A stretch of DNA of 64,000 nt, taken from Spinellus fusiger. Taxonomy: Eukaryota; Mucoromycota; Mucoromycetes; Mucorales; Phycomycetaceae. The notes below the pieces were generated by a model. It saw nothing but the letters and a program-made list of their open reading frames with translations, was not told the DNA's origin and did not search any database. Where the stretch lies: contig JALLLS010000050.1 in the NCBI GenBank assembly GCA_025094145.1, positions 62,001 through 126,000 on the forward strand, read 5' to 3'. Below, piece after piece: positions 1 to 12,039 of this stretch. Numbering within the stretch: the stretch's first letter is position 1; the number at the start of each line of letters is the position of its first letter. Made by a program: the position numbers and the translations under genes.

Positions 1-630
1 CAGACCAGAGAATAGAAAATATTTTCATTCTGGTGAGGTATCACTTTAGCCTTTACTTTCCTATAATTAATTCAAAATTCATAAGTTAGATTTACAAGTC
101 AAACAATTCACTCTCCATTTGCCTTGGGTCTAAAGTCCAGTATTAGAAACAATGCTTTGTTATCATTAAGCACCACTGTTAATACCAGTTACAATAACAT
201 AGTTACTGAAGTGATTATGAATATTGAGTCAATAAATGGCTATACTACTCTTAATATAAGTGAGTTTGGTTCTATTTTCTGTACAATGACCACTAGAATT
301 AACTCTATAAGTTCTGTAATACATCTTTCTTAAGCAGTGTTATACTGCAAATACTGTGGGCTTAAGGATAACACATTATGTTAAACATTAAATTCGGTGA
401 CTGAATTATAATTGTGGGGTGATTCTTGTTCTATTTCTTGTCTTTACAGCCAATTCTATACTTTTTAATTACAAAGTCAGTAGCCGTTGCTAAAACAGGC
501 AAGTAGAGTTTGAAATTGTTCATTTAAACATCGAAGAAGCATTTTCAAACACATTAGCCAATCAAATAAATATTACGATTTTATTCTCAGAATATTTCCT
601 TATATATCTCAAAAATCTTTGGGTGTGTAG
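1..630 (+). mobile_element. 3' part of a Plavaka/CACTA-like element, internally deleted copy
   Basis: This stretch matches the 3' parts of the elements at 14.7-15.3 kb and 23.1-23.65 kb and reads into the window edge, so its left part is not visible. It ends at 611-630 with a terminal sequence whose reverse complement, CTACACACCCAAAGATTTTT, is identical to the left end of the copy at 13974. An open frame at 124-333 carries the same tail peptide (...SEFGSIF..., ...SISSVIHLS) as the 14.7 kb copy, which I read as the C-terminal end of the transposase gene. The rest of the transposase is absent, so the copy is probably non-autonomous. Family assignment rests on the transposase of the 19.4-23.65 kb copy. 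Confidence 0.6.
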
Positions 631-817
631 GCCGAAAGATAGCCAGTCCACACAAAGTCACTACCCCTTTACTCAGCAGCAACATCCTCTTCTGCCAACC
701 CAGTCTGAGTTTTAATTATATCATCTTTATTGAATGTCCGTGATGCCTCCATGGATGTGTGTGTGTGTTTTTTTTAGCTCCTTGCTGCTTCTCTTTCTAT
801 ACCCTCCTGCCCTTAAA

Positions 818-2260
818 ATGCACCAGAAATTACCCACACGTCAGAACGTAAAGAGTGTTTTATCACACTTTACTCCTCAACAAGGCATTATCTATCTATC
901 AGGCCAGGTGCTGACAGAGAGAGACGATACTGACGTTGAACAGCCCTTTCGTCAGGAGAGCAACTTCTTCTACGTGACAGGTAGGGAGTGATGAATAGAG
1001 CCAAACAAACAAACAAACAAACAAACACCTCTTCTTTCGTTCGTCCGTTCGTTTTTCCTTTCTTCCATAGGTGTCCCTGAGCCTGGATTCCATGTCATTA
1101 TCGATATTATTACCCAACATATTCAGCTCATAGCCCCCAATGTGAACCCCGACGATGTTATGTGGATGGGTATGCCTGACGACCTAAACACTTTAATGAA
1201 CAAATACGACGTCGATGAGGTGTTGTATGTCTACCAGCTCGAGAAGCATTTGGAGGCTGCTTCTACTGTCTATACTCTTCCCAACACAAAACACGACTTT
1301 AGCCCTTCAGTCTCATTGGCCGACACAAAGGCTCTTTCTGTTGCCTTTGGTGAGGCACGCGCTGTCAAGAAAGAGTGGGAGGTCGCATTGATACGCCATG
1401 CCAACACCATCTCCTCCAATGCCCATATCAAACTCATGCAAACAGTCGAGGTGGGATCTAATGAGAATCAACTGTACGCACTCTTCTTATACGAATCAGT
1501 TCGTCACAATGCACGCTTCCAGGCCTACTATCCTATTGTGGGTGTTGGCATGAATGCTGCTACATTGCATTACAACAAGAACAATGCACCCATTCAGCAT
1601 CCCACTGATCTTGTTTTGGTGGATGCTGGTGCTGAATACAACTGCTATGCCTCGGATATTACTCGTGTATTTCCTGTGGGGGGTAAATTCACACCTGAGG
1701 CTGCTGCCATCTACACCATTGTACTGAACATGCAAAAGGCCTGTTTGGAGAGATGCAGGGCGGGGGTTCCCTGGGAAGAGGTCCACCAGACAGCTGTGGA
1801 GGTGGCATGTCAGGGCTTGGTGGACATTGGTATTTTGGTAGGTGATCAACAGGAGATCATGGACAAGGACGTGGTGGCTGCCTTTTATCCACATGGTGTT
1901 GGCCATATGCTTGGCTTGGATGTGCATGATGTGGCTGGGTATCCAGCAGGCGTGCCTCGTATCGACCGTCCTGGGTACCGCTACCTGCGCATGCGTCGTA
2001 ATCTTGTTGCTGGAAATGTAGTGACGGTTGAGCCTGGTCTCTACTTTTGTGACTTTTTGATTGATCCTGTTCTTCAGTCTCCAGACACAGGAAAGTATAT
2101 CTGCAAAGAGGCTTTGGCAAAATACAAATCAACGGGTGGTGTTCGTATTGAAGACAATATTGTTATTACGGAACATGGCTATGTGAACTTGACCACTGTT
2201 CCCAAAGAGATTGAAGAAATAGAGGCAATAATGGCTGCTACTAAGGCCAAGACTGTTTAG
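818..2260 (+). CDS. Xaa-Pro dipeptidase (prolidase), metallopeptidase M24
   Basis: This enzyme cleaves X-Pro dipeptides, normally in the cytosol, using a two-metal centre. The gene has two coding exons, 818-980 and 1071-2260. The 90 bp intron (GT at 981, AG at 1069-1070) contains a CAAA repeat. The product is about 450 aa, close to the family's usual 480-500. All five metal ligands of the M24B fold are visible: D239 and D250 (in VDAGAEYNCYASDIT), H333 (HGVGHMLG), E375 (TVEPGLYF) and E415 (GVRIED). The N-terminal domain has the family segment FRQESNFFYVTGVPEPG across the splice. An in-frame upstream ATG at 734 would add 28 mostly hydrophobic residues. The sequence just before position 780 looks like a pyrimidine tract plus AG, so I prefer 818, but a further upstream exon is possible. 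No disruption seen. Confidence 0.93.
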
Positions 2261-2723
2261 TAGGCTATTAGTATTAGTATTAGTATTAGTATTATTATTT
2301 AAAATAAAAATAAAAATAAAAACATTCATTTGACTCCCAGATGTATTTAGCCATTTAAATGCCTGTCTCCTTCACACACTGCTTTACAGAGAAATATGAG
2401 TGCTTTAGATTTGAGTAGAGTTGTGTCGAGAAAAAGAGAGAATTCGATTAGTGTAGGAAATGACTATTTATTAAACATTAGATCAGGAAAGAGGAACTAT
2501 TAGTAAGGCTCTAAAACACAGAATTTCTGGCTAATGTACGCTACTACTAGATAAAGACAATTATAAGATCCATAGATGTCTTGATCTTTTATATCTTATT
2601 AAAGAAACAAGTTGGCAGTTGGCAGTTCGTAAAAAATAATAATAAAATGATTAGTCTGGGATGAATCATCTATGATAAGATGTAGTGTATTTGATGCAAT
2701 TGATAGACCTTTTAAAGATAGTA
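2261..2723. other. Intergenic, 3' side of prolidase, with TTAGTA-type repeat
   Basis: The first 70 bases hold about five copies of a TTAGTA-like hexamer (2264-2300) followed by an AAAAT tract (2302-2325). Both are low complexity. No gene is seen up to the TA target of the Tc1-type element at 2722-2723. Confidence 0.5.
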
Positions 2724-4092
2724 CAGTTCAAAGTATAAACACTATAATTTATTTTATTTTCCCGATATAATTCTTGTATAGGGAAATACTTATTGTTTGT
2801 CATAAAAACACACATTAAACACATAATAGAGACTTCAAAATTGGATAGAGTATAAAAAAGGTCAAAAGCATAATAAATACAGATTTATTGGGTGGAAACC
2901 CTTAATATTTGGTGCTTCCATCCTTGGCCTCAATGACAGCCCTACATCTCCCATGTATGCTGCTGATGAGGTTGTTGGTAACCTCCTTGGGGGATTCTGT
3001 CTCATTTTTGGACCAGGAGAGCCTTCATATCCTGGAAGATGCTTACTAGGGTCATCCTCTTGTGGACTAATCTGTCCAGCTCTTCCCAAAGATGCTCAAT
3101 TGGGTTCAGGTCAGGGCTCTGAGAGGGCTCCCCCTCCATAGTGACTATGCCTCTCTCATCCTTCCATTTCCTAGTCTCCTTACTAATATGGCAACTGGCA
3201 TTGTCCTCTTGAAGAATATAGCCTACCACTGGATTCAGTGCCAAAAGACGAGCCATCTCGGGGCAATAGGCCGTTTCTAAAATACTGGTGTATTTGGCAC
3301 TATTGATGGATCCCTCCACCACAGCAGGTCTACCAACACCTTCACCAGAAAAGAGAACCCCACACCATCACCCCACCACCACCAAAGTTCATCTTTAGTT
3401 TGGAATTCTTTGGGAGCAGTCCCTTCTTCTTCTTGCGCACTACTCTGTTACGGCTGTTATTGCTCATTTACTGGTACTTTGACTCATTGGACAGATGACG
3501 ACTGGAAGACAGTCATCTGGTCCAATTAAGGTAGTTCCTAGTCCAAGTAAGCCTCATTTTCTTGTGCTTGTTAGTGAGAGCAGGCTTTCTTATCACCCTG
3601 TAAGAAGACAGGCCAATCTTCTTCATCATCTTCTGAAATGTCCTCATGGACACTTGGTTGGCCATTCCCTGATGAAGCTCCTTCATGCTCTGGAAGGAAT
3701 CCATTGATACCTCTCGAGAGACTTCTCTCTCATCTCTCTCCGTCAGAATGGACTTGAGACTGGAGACCTTCCCTGCTTTGAAACAGCCAGTTTTCCTGTA
3801 TCTCTTCATGATAAGGCTGACAGCAGAATTACTGACATCAAACATGGCTGCAATATTCACTTGGCTGGTGCCATGTTGGGTGGCCTAGTGAACAATGAGT
3901 TGACGAGTGAATTCTTCAATATTCTTTTTCCTGTTTACAATAGGTTTGGTAGTTTGTTTAGTGGTGTTAGACATAATGGATGTTATAGCGAAAAAAGAAG
4001 AAATGAGAAATAAGAAGAAGAAAAAAGAATTTATTTCGAGCAAAATAAATGTAGGAAAATGAGAAGGATTATAGAGTTTATACTTTGAACTG
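2724..4092 (-). mobile_element. Tc1/mariner-type element with decayed transposase
   Basis: The element is 1369 bp and flanked by TA dinucleotides (2722-2723 and 4093-4094), the usual Tc1 target duplication. Its terminal inverted repeats begin CAGTTCAAAGTATAAAC. On the minus strand, 3860-3513 encodes the N-terminal helix-turn-helix part (DVSNSAVSLIMKRYRKTG). Positions 3322-3002 encode the C-terminal catalytic part with a DDE aspartate in QEDNASCH and the glutamate in SPDLNPIEHLW. I count 35 residues between them. The two parts lie in different frames with stops between, so the transposase is broken and this copy would need help in trans. Strand is that of the transposase. It sits between the 3' ends of the prolidase and transporter genes, where it disrupts nothing visible. 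Confidence 0.9.
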
Positions 4093-4094
4093 TA

Positions 4095-4819
4095 TAAGAG
4101 TACAACAGCCTGTATTAGGTTATGTGCCTTTTGTTAGTAAAGCTCTTCTATTCGTGATAATCATTATATTATAATAGAAGTATAAAAGAATGATAAAGAG
4201 GTTGAATAAAAAAGATCAGAGTGAATCGTACGTTAACTAATCAGGTAACTTTGGATTCAAGAAGCCATTGAAGACACTATCACAACAATGGGTGATAAAT
4301 AGTAGCTGACACTATTCAATGCTGTTTATCTCTTCTTTGTTATTGTATTTTCTATCTATTTTCTCTTAACCAAGAAAAGGTCCAAACCTTCTGGTTCATT
4401 CTTCTCCTTCTCAGTAATTGCTGGAGCCTCGGTTGACTCACTGACGGAAACTCATGCTACAGGTAAACTACCTAAAAAGTGATAGTGAAGTGTATCTTAT
4501 TCGATTTTGTCATGCAAAAAGATATTATAATATCTAGTATTGTATACCAGAGAAGGCTACTCAAAATGATATCGATATAGTGATGTTGACATTAATATTT
4601 AGTAGAAAGTTATCATAAGTTTAGAGAACATGTAGGCCAAGATCTTGAACTTTTCAATATATAAAATAAAATAAAATAAAAAGATAAAGCAAAAAGAATT
4701 TTATTTTATTTTAATAACTCATTGTTTGCTTATTGGAATTTATAATAAATGAAAACTGTTATTGAATATATATTACAAGGATAGAATTTTAGTGTGAACA
4801 AAGTAAATAGACTACATAA
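4095..4819. other. Intergenic with a dispersed-repeat copy (4247-4465)
   Basis: Positions 4247-4465 resemble, in inverted orientation, two blocks at about 10770-10600 and 10105-10010. The shared core includes GGAGCCTCGGTTGA and AAGAAGCCATTGA. The remainder is AT-rich, including an ATAAA run at 4660-4680. No coding region is recognised. Confidence 0.5.
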
Positions 4820-6964
4820 CTATAGAATGTAGCGGAAAGTAGGATGTCTATCACCAACAAGCTCCATACCGCCATACTTCTCGATCTCGAGCTCAAACAC
4901 CTCTTTTGTCATTTTATCACGTCGTCGGTTTTCTCTGGCTAATGCAAATCGAAGAATTAAGACAAGAACGGTCTGGGCCGCCATGCATGAGAATGCAATA
5001 GTGTTTCCAGCAAAGTAGAGAGGCCCATCTAAAGATACCAAGCATAATATAAGTAAGCTTATGCTTTTTTCTTCTTTTTCCGTACACACAAAAGTAGATT
5101 TAATTATAGAGAAACCTTACCATAATAAATCTGGCCACCAATAGCACCACCAATAGTACCAATTGATACAATAACAGCAGAAGCTACAGCTCGTCGAGTA
5201 AGACCGCCACTAAAATTAAAACAGTTAATAAATTGTAAGAAAATATGGAGCCATAAATGGTATGTAACTTACTAGTTGTTATTGAACCATGCAACCTTAA
5301 CAGGCACATTTGCATAGACTGCAGCAGTCACAATACAAGAACCAACATATCTGGCTGCAATGATATCGCGAGGTACAAACATAAGCATTAAGAATCCAGC
5401 AAGGGCGAAGAGATTGATTAAAATCATATGATAACCACGTTCAAAGAATTTATCTATAAGATGACATTGAGATAAGCATCAGAACCCCCATTCACAAATG
5501 TATCTGTGGGATATAGGCTAACAAACAATAGTTTGCCAAGCTTACCAGAACTGTAGCTAATTGCTATTGTAGCTAAGAAAGCAATAAAGTAGGGTGGTGT
5601 TGTTAAGGCCTGGGCAGTAGGCTTTGACCAATTTCCCATATCAGCAATGATAGATGGCAAGAACAAAGTAACACCTTGGAGTGCACTTGTTCCAGTGATG
5701 TAAATAAGCATATACATGTAGGTTTTCCAGTCTTTGAATACGGAAGCAACTTGAGTCCATGACCATGAGTGATCATTAGCAACTCCTCCATCTAGAAAAG
5801 AGAAGAAGTATCAGTGTTTTGATTCAGCAGCGAATAATCAATTTATCTAAATAGATTTATCAATATTTACCATCAGCAAGACGTGATACAGCAAAGTCTC
5901 TTTCTTTCTGTGAGAGAAATTTGGCTGTCTCTGGGTCATTAGGAAGATACCAAGCTGAGAAAACGGCAAGTATAATTGAGGGTACACCTTCAATAATGAA
6001 CAGCCTAAATTTCAAGTTCAAGGTATAGATTAGTTTAAATTCAAATGGATGTATAAAACCACATTATAAAGCAAAATGGAGTTTTATAAAAGTGAACTTA
6101 CCATTGCCATGATTTCAGTCTGTCACTGGGAATTTGACTAATGCCATAAGCTAATAATCCACCAAATGCACCTGCAAGAGAACCAAATGACCAGAAAAAG
6201 CCAATTCTACGACCATACTCTTTACGAGTGTACCACAAAGACATAAAGTAAATCACACCAGGGAAGAAGCCTAAAATTGAACAGCAAGGAATGAGCAAAG
6301 AAAGAATATTTCAGGGATATTGTCTTACCAGCTTCAAAAACACCCAGGAAGAAACGAGAGACGACCAGACCACTGAAACCAGTACATGCAGCCATGGCAG
6401 TTGCAACAACGCCCCACAGACTAATATAATGAAGCACAATAGTGTTCATTAATAACTGGACCCATTTGTATATTTTTATATTTGACTTACCCCATCAAAA
6501 TACCAAGCCAGTGAGAAGCACGCCAGCGTCTCATCACAATGTTGGATGGAAGATCAAATATAACATAAGAGAAATAGAAGATGGAGAGTGACCATTGGTA
6601 TTGACTCTGTGTTAATCCCAGATCGGCCTCAAGTCCACCTAATTTGGCATTTCCAATATTGGATCTAGCCATAAAAGTGAATATCCCAACAAGATAAACC
6701 CGATGTATTTTGTTTGTTAATACCTGTCAATATAACTTAAGAGATAAAGAGTACACAAAAGAGGAAGAAGACGACGGTCGAGTTTTCTAATAAAAACATA
6801 AGCATTCTGTGATATAATAGCATATAACATGATAATTACTTGACAAGAATTGATGTTAAATGCTGTTTGTCTCCGGCTTCGAGGTGGGTAGGATCATCTT
6901 TGAGCTCATAAACACCATTTGTATCTGCCACTTCGATTTCAATTCCTTGTATTTTTTGGGCCAT
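4820..6964 (-). CDS. MFS transporter, allantoate permease-like (anion:cation symporter family)
   Basis: This is a plasma-membrane secondary transporter. The family (fungal Dal5/Tna1-like) carries organic anions such as allantoate or nicotinate, and the substrate here is unknown. I can splice ten exons with consistent phase: 6964-6840, 6786-6724, 6664-6491, 6420-6329, 6270-6102, 6004-5871, 5791-5546, 5453-5273, 5209-5121 and 5028-4820. They give about 493 aa, the family's normal size. Recognisable family segments are KKLDRRLLPLLCTLYLLSY, SNIGNAKLGGLEADLGL, SRFFLGVFEAGFFPG, the loop WYTRKEYGRRIGFFW, and the C-terminal end after YYDGPLYFAGNT. All junctions are GT-AG and no frame is broken, so the gene looks functional. 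The start ATG (6964-6962) is followed by a short polar cytoplasmic tail, as is usual. Its promoter lies in 6965-7400. Confidence 0.93.
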
Positions 6965-7599
6965 GTAAATTAGAAAATAAAAGTAAAAGGGAATAGAAAG
7001 GTCAGAATAATTGAGAATTTATACTTAAGAGGTGAGGAAATATGTAATGCCAAGATTTATTGAACACTACTCTAGGAAGCACAAAGATGTAGATTCTCCA
7101 GACATTTAACTAAACTTCGGAAATTATGACTCCACTTGCTACGCTAAAATCATGGCTTGAGTAACCTATTTTTATATCACTCTTTACCGTCGCACCTCCA
7201 GGTAAACTCTCTTAGTTTCAATGCCAATATTGACTAATCTTGTTTCTAGGTTTTCAAATCATCTATTGTGAGAATAAGTGTAATTATTTTTTTAGGATGA
7301 TAGCTTTAGTGATTTCACCTTTATTTACTTGTAATATACGTTTATCTTGCCCGGGATAATTGTCACCTTTCTCTTTGTTGATCTACATCTTTATAGCTGG
7401 CTTGAAAAATAGTAAAGAAATGTAGATATTCTAGGGTGTATCCGGGGTAAAAATGCCCCCCAAAGAACTGAGCGCCCTATTCTACCCCTCTTATTTTCCT
7501 TAATACTCATAAGAAAGAAGTTAATGATGTGTTTAAAATCATTTAAAAAGTTAATTTTTTTTCATATTAGATCCTACATCCTTACACGGGGCGTATGTG

Positions 7600-7631
7600 T
7601 TATACATTCGACTATTTAGTCGAATGTATAA
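7600..7631. repeat. Perfect 15 bp inverted repeat with 2 bp loop
   Basis: The arms TTATACATTCGACTA and TAGTCGAATGTATAA are perfect reverse complements separated by TT. As DNA this could extrude a cruciform or be a dimeric protein site. As RNA it would be a very tight hairpin. No T-run or gene end is adjacent, so a terminator role is not supported. Confidence 0.8.
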
Positions 7632-7828
7632 CAAGAGACATTGAAGAATATACCAATATACTATCAGCTACAACTATGTACATAGAGTAGTAGAACATCT
7701 CATTCTGTGAATAAAAATACACGGTATTATTATTTTATTACTCATTCGTTTTTTTGATAGGTTAGACATCACTGATATTTCATTCTAATTTTAATTTATA
7801 TTAATTGGTATACATATTTAAAATCAAA

Positions 7829-7870
7829 TACCAATACCAACACCAATACCAACACCAACACCAATACCAG
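7829..7870. repeat. ACCAAY hexamer tandem repeat
   Basis: About seven alternating CCAATA/CCAACA units in a row, low complexity. No function is apparent. Confidence 0.75.
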
Positions 7871-10009
7871 AAAAATACTAGTGTGAAATCTCAGTAATCT
7901 CTTAAGCTGGCATGCAAATCAGAAACTGTTATGATGAAAATATCATAGTTGGAAAGTATCAACTTATCAAAGTGAAAATTTATTTGAACTTAAACAAATG
8001 CTTTGGTCATTCTTACCAATTAAAACAAAATATGAAATTGAGCTCTATAGATTTGTTGCTATTTAGATAATCTCAGAAGAAGCATATGCATTGAGCCTCG
8101 CCACTGAATTGATCCTCAATATTTTTATAGTCATTATGCTCCATCAGTCTAACTTTGGGCTAGTATTTATATGATCATTTTATTCTCACTGTCTTTTAAT
8201 GAGATCAAACATATTCTCCACTTTTTACTTAAATTACTGCAACTATACTTTTTATACTTCTCAATGACTCATTCGTTTATGCACATGACTGCTTCTCTTA
8301 TTTTATTACATTTGTTTTATAAAGAAACTTGTTTTACCAACCTTTTAATTAATAAAATGCCATATCTATTTATTTGATCACAAATATTAAAAATGCAACT
8401 TATATTTGTAAAAGTCCATTGGTACGAGGACAAAGAGTTCAAACCTTAGATTATCTGACTTTCAATCAATATCCCCACAAATATGTTAACTCCGGTACAG
8501 TAACACACTCTTTATACTATAAAAATAACATACACCATCATTCATGCCTTAGATTTGTCAGCTTTTTTTAGAGTGGATGTAAATATCTTATCTACATATA
8601 TAAATATAAACAATTGTGTGTGTGTTTTTGTGATGATATAAAAGGAAATACTCAAGAAATCAAAAAAGTGTAGTATTCATTCATTCAAGGCTATTTTCAC
8701 TGAATATCGAGATGAAAGCAAGAGTCACTCTATGGCGCCTTAATGTTTCTTCTTAAAGTAATATACTCTTCTGAAAAATTGGTAACAATAGGTGTCTGAC
8801 TATCTTCTAACTATTGCCTCATTTGGCGACAAGTCAGATGTTTCTTTGGAGGTGTTTATCTCTGGGACTTATTGAACTAATTTTATCACGCTTGTTAGTG
8901 TAGTACATAAGGTAGATTTAGTACACAAGTATTCCTGAGATAATATGAAAATCGTTTTTTATAAATAAAAATAAAAATAATAAAAAGACATAGATACGCA
9001 CAAATATCTTTTGAGCTATACGAAGAAGAGTGTATACCCTGTGACTTGAACTTTATTAATCATCATTGTTACAACTGTGCCTTAGTCTTATTTTTATATA
9101 CTTATTTGTTTAGCGTGTAATTTCTATGAAAATAAAGACTATAGGAGGTTTATAGCGCTCTTAAAGAATCTATCTATAATAAGGCGATATCACAGGATAG
9201 TTAGAAAGCCGTGGGGTTTAGTTTAAAGAACGACAGCTCAGTAAAGCCTGAACTATAGCTTTCTTGATTGAGTTTAAGGTCAATGAAAGTGACAAGGTGC
9301 ATGTATTGAACAGAAACGAACAAGAATGTGATGTAATACGAAGGAAAAGTAAATAAAGTGCCTAAAAAATCGAACTTTTCAAACCATGTCAACCTTCATT
9401 TAATATTCATATAGAAATAGAAAGTACTGAATAATCCTTCTAAAATATTTATTCTAATTGATATAAAAAAATAGATAAATATATATTCATTAACTTATAG
9501 ATTGAAGGATTGAAATCAATACCGAAGAAATTAGCAAGGCTATAGTTATAGTTGTAGCAAGGTATAATAAAGAAATGAGAAACCTAATTTGGAATTGAAA
9601 GCTCTATTACTTTTGACAAGTCATCTTATGCTTAACTTTATCCACATTAACTAAAAATGGTCAAAATATAAAAAATATCGTTGTATTTGACAAGGTGCTT
9701 TATAAGAATATGCTTAAAATATATTTACATTATAATATAAACAAATAAGAGACGTAATGCTTCATTATCATTTATCTTTCAATGCAAGCCAAGACTTGAA
9801 AGTAACTAATAAAATATCGTATTCTCAAAGCTGGGATTTGACAGAAAAACTCAACCAATTCATAATATCCATTTAATAGGCCCCAGGTTTAATTCTTAGC
9901 CTTACAGGCTTTCCTCTAAAATTAGACGATTAAAATAATTAGTTAAATAATTTAGAAATTAAGATTGGATGATCGTGAATATATTAGACATTGTAGTTTT
10001 TTAGATGGT

Positions 10010-10770
10010 TTGCCTGTACCAGGGTTTCCATCAGTTATTCAACCGAGGCTCCAACAATAACTGGGGAGGAGGAGGGAGTGAACCAATAGACTTGGACTTT
10101 TTTTATTGGTTCTACCAGTATCTTTGGAGCCTTTATGTTTTCTTTTTTATATATATCTATCTATAAGAGTGCTCTGAGTATGTTTTATTTTCTCTTAGAG
10201 AAAATTCTTGAATTGAGACATATTATGAATATAATACGCGTGTATCTTTGTGTTTTAATAGAGAGAGAGAGATGTTGGATCATTTAGTAATTTAATTCGA
10301 GTATAAGATACATATGAGCAGTCATCTTCACTTTAGGGTGGATGGACCAAGATATACTTGGAGAATGTATAACATGGAAGAGACGATAATATGGATAGTA
10401 TGGACCAGATATTGAAAAAATAAATAGGTGGCTAGTCAGAGTTCTAATTGGTATCATATAAGGAGGTCCTGATTGTCATTCTTCTGGTAGGATTAGCACC
10501 TAAAGAATTTGCTATAGTTTCTTATTAAAAACCAAATACATGTAAGAACTATAGGTTACTTCTACAAGCATGTTGTATTAATATCTTTACTTTATATCTT
10601 GCTGAATAAGTATTATTTTTGGTTCAAAAATAGAGAGAAATACAATAATGAGAGAAAAAATGGTTTTTATTATAATTGTTATTAATATTGAAGTGGCAGC
10701 TAATGTTTATCATACTTTTATATAATATTATCATCAATGGCTTCTTGGATCCAGAGATACTTTGTTAATA
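10010..10770 (-). repeat. Dispersed repeat, inverted relative to the 4.25-4.46 kb copy
   Basis: The reverse complement of 10770-10600 resembles 4247-4370. The reverse complement of 10105-10010 resembles 4375-4465, including the shared core GGAGCCTCGGTTGA. The 4.3 kb copy therefore looks like a shorter or internally deleted relative. I see no coding sequence or clear terminal repeats, so the class is unknown. Confidence 0.45.
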
Positions 10771-11291
10771 ATAGAATGACAGTGTGTCAATAATAGAATA
10801 AGGGCGTCGATGATATAATGTCTTTTATGACTGCTTGACGTACATAGTAATTCTTAATAATTCTAAACTATAACTGATAAATATCCATTTTTGGAAAACG
10901 GTCCAAAATAAAAGGTCCAAAATATTTTTTTATTGTCCACTGAAAAAAAAATATATCCAGTAATAAAATCAACGTGTGTAGTTTTCAGTTTCCAATCATG
11001 TCATTTTAGGTTAAAATTTTGTATATAAATAAAGTTTAGCCTTTTCCTTCCCCTAGTTTTACCTGATATAAAAATATGATATGTTTCAAACAACAGTATA
11101 AAGAATGGGCATAGGATAATAAGTAAATATCAGCGTGTAACAATTTTATAATACGGTACTTTACGTTTTTAAAATATTAAGTAGCTGCAATTACTCATTT
11201 TTACAAGAAAGATAAAATAAAAATTCGATTAACTTTTACCTAAATAAAAAACCTTAGTGCTATTGTATGCTATTTAAGATTCAACAATATA

Positions 11292-12039
11292 TAGTCACAC
11301 AAAATTAGAAAGTGAACGATTTTTCTTTTTTGAAATCCTGAGAAAGAACATGCTTTATGCATGAAAAAGCTATGACCTCAAAACACATACTAATGACTTC
11401 AAATTCAACACAAAGTTGGTTTAACATATTGTTTATAGTAATGTATATATATAAAAGTTTTTATTTAATATTTTGTTGGGCCACCTTTGGCATCAATAAC
11501 TGCCTGGTAGCGATCCTTCATTGAGCCAACTAAACATTCGGCAATATCAATGTGGATATCTCCCCCAAGCTTCTTCTAAGGCTATCTTGAGCTCATCAAT
11601 ATTCTTTATACCGGTCCTCTTGTCATTGATAAGTTTATCAAGATAGCTCCAGAGATGTTCAATAAGTTCTAAATTTATGTAGTTATAGAAGGTAAATGGG
11701 CTACCTCTTAAAATAGCTTCAAGTTGTCTGAGATCTCTCTCGTTAAGTTTTTTGTGTAATAGAACTAGGATTCGGTTCATGTGTATCAGTAGTCTTGCTT
11801 AATGCCAATGATCTTTGAAATGCTACCCATGGAGTAATTTTCTTTTTTAAGCCAATAAACACTCCAGTACTCTCTTTCTTTAAGTTTATCATAAATTCCA
11901 GAATTTTTAGTTGAAGATTCTGCGTTTGACATTTGAGATTGATGAATGGAATGTGATTCTGTGGTAAAAAGATGAAGAGGAATCATGTTTAAAATTGTAT
12001 AAATTATGGGGTCGTATAATAACTAATTTTGTATGGCTG
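11292..12039 (-). mobile_element. Internally deleted Tc1-type element (MITE-like derivative)
   Basis: The ends and flanking TA match the 1338 bp element at 54033-55370, but this copy is only 748 bp. Positions 11461-11665 match its transposase C-terminal part (IEHLWSYLDKLI, with family segments on either side), and 11666-12000 match its N-terminal side. About 590 bp including the catalytic aspartates is missing. It is non-autonomous and could move only with transposase from a full-length relative. The first base of its left end is changed relative to the full-length copy. Confidence 0.85.

Larger units (their letters stand above)
6965..11291. other. Long AT-rich gene-poor region
   Basis: I see no supportable gene here. 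The short open frames are AT-rich and resemble no family I know. Contents noted: the transporter's upstream region, a 32 bp palindrome at 7600-7631, an ACCAAY hexamer run at 7829-7870, AAAAT tracts near 8965, a GA run near 10259, and an inverted partial copy of the 4.3 kb repeat between 10010 and 10770. Confidence 0.5.

Noticed and set aside
2264..2300. Interstitial telomere repeat
   Set aside because: The unit is TTAGTA, not TTAGGG, with only about five imperfect copies in a low-complexity 3' region.
7829..7870. CRISPR-like array
   Set aside because: The hexamer units are contiguous with no spacers. It is simple low-complexity DNA in a eukaryotic context.
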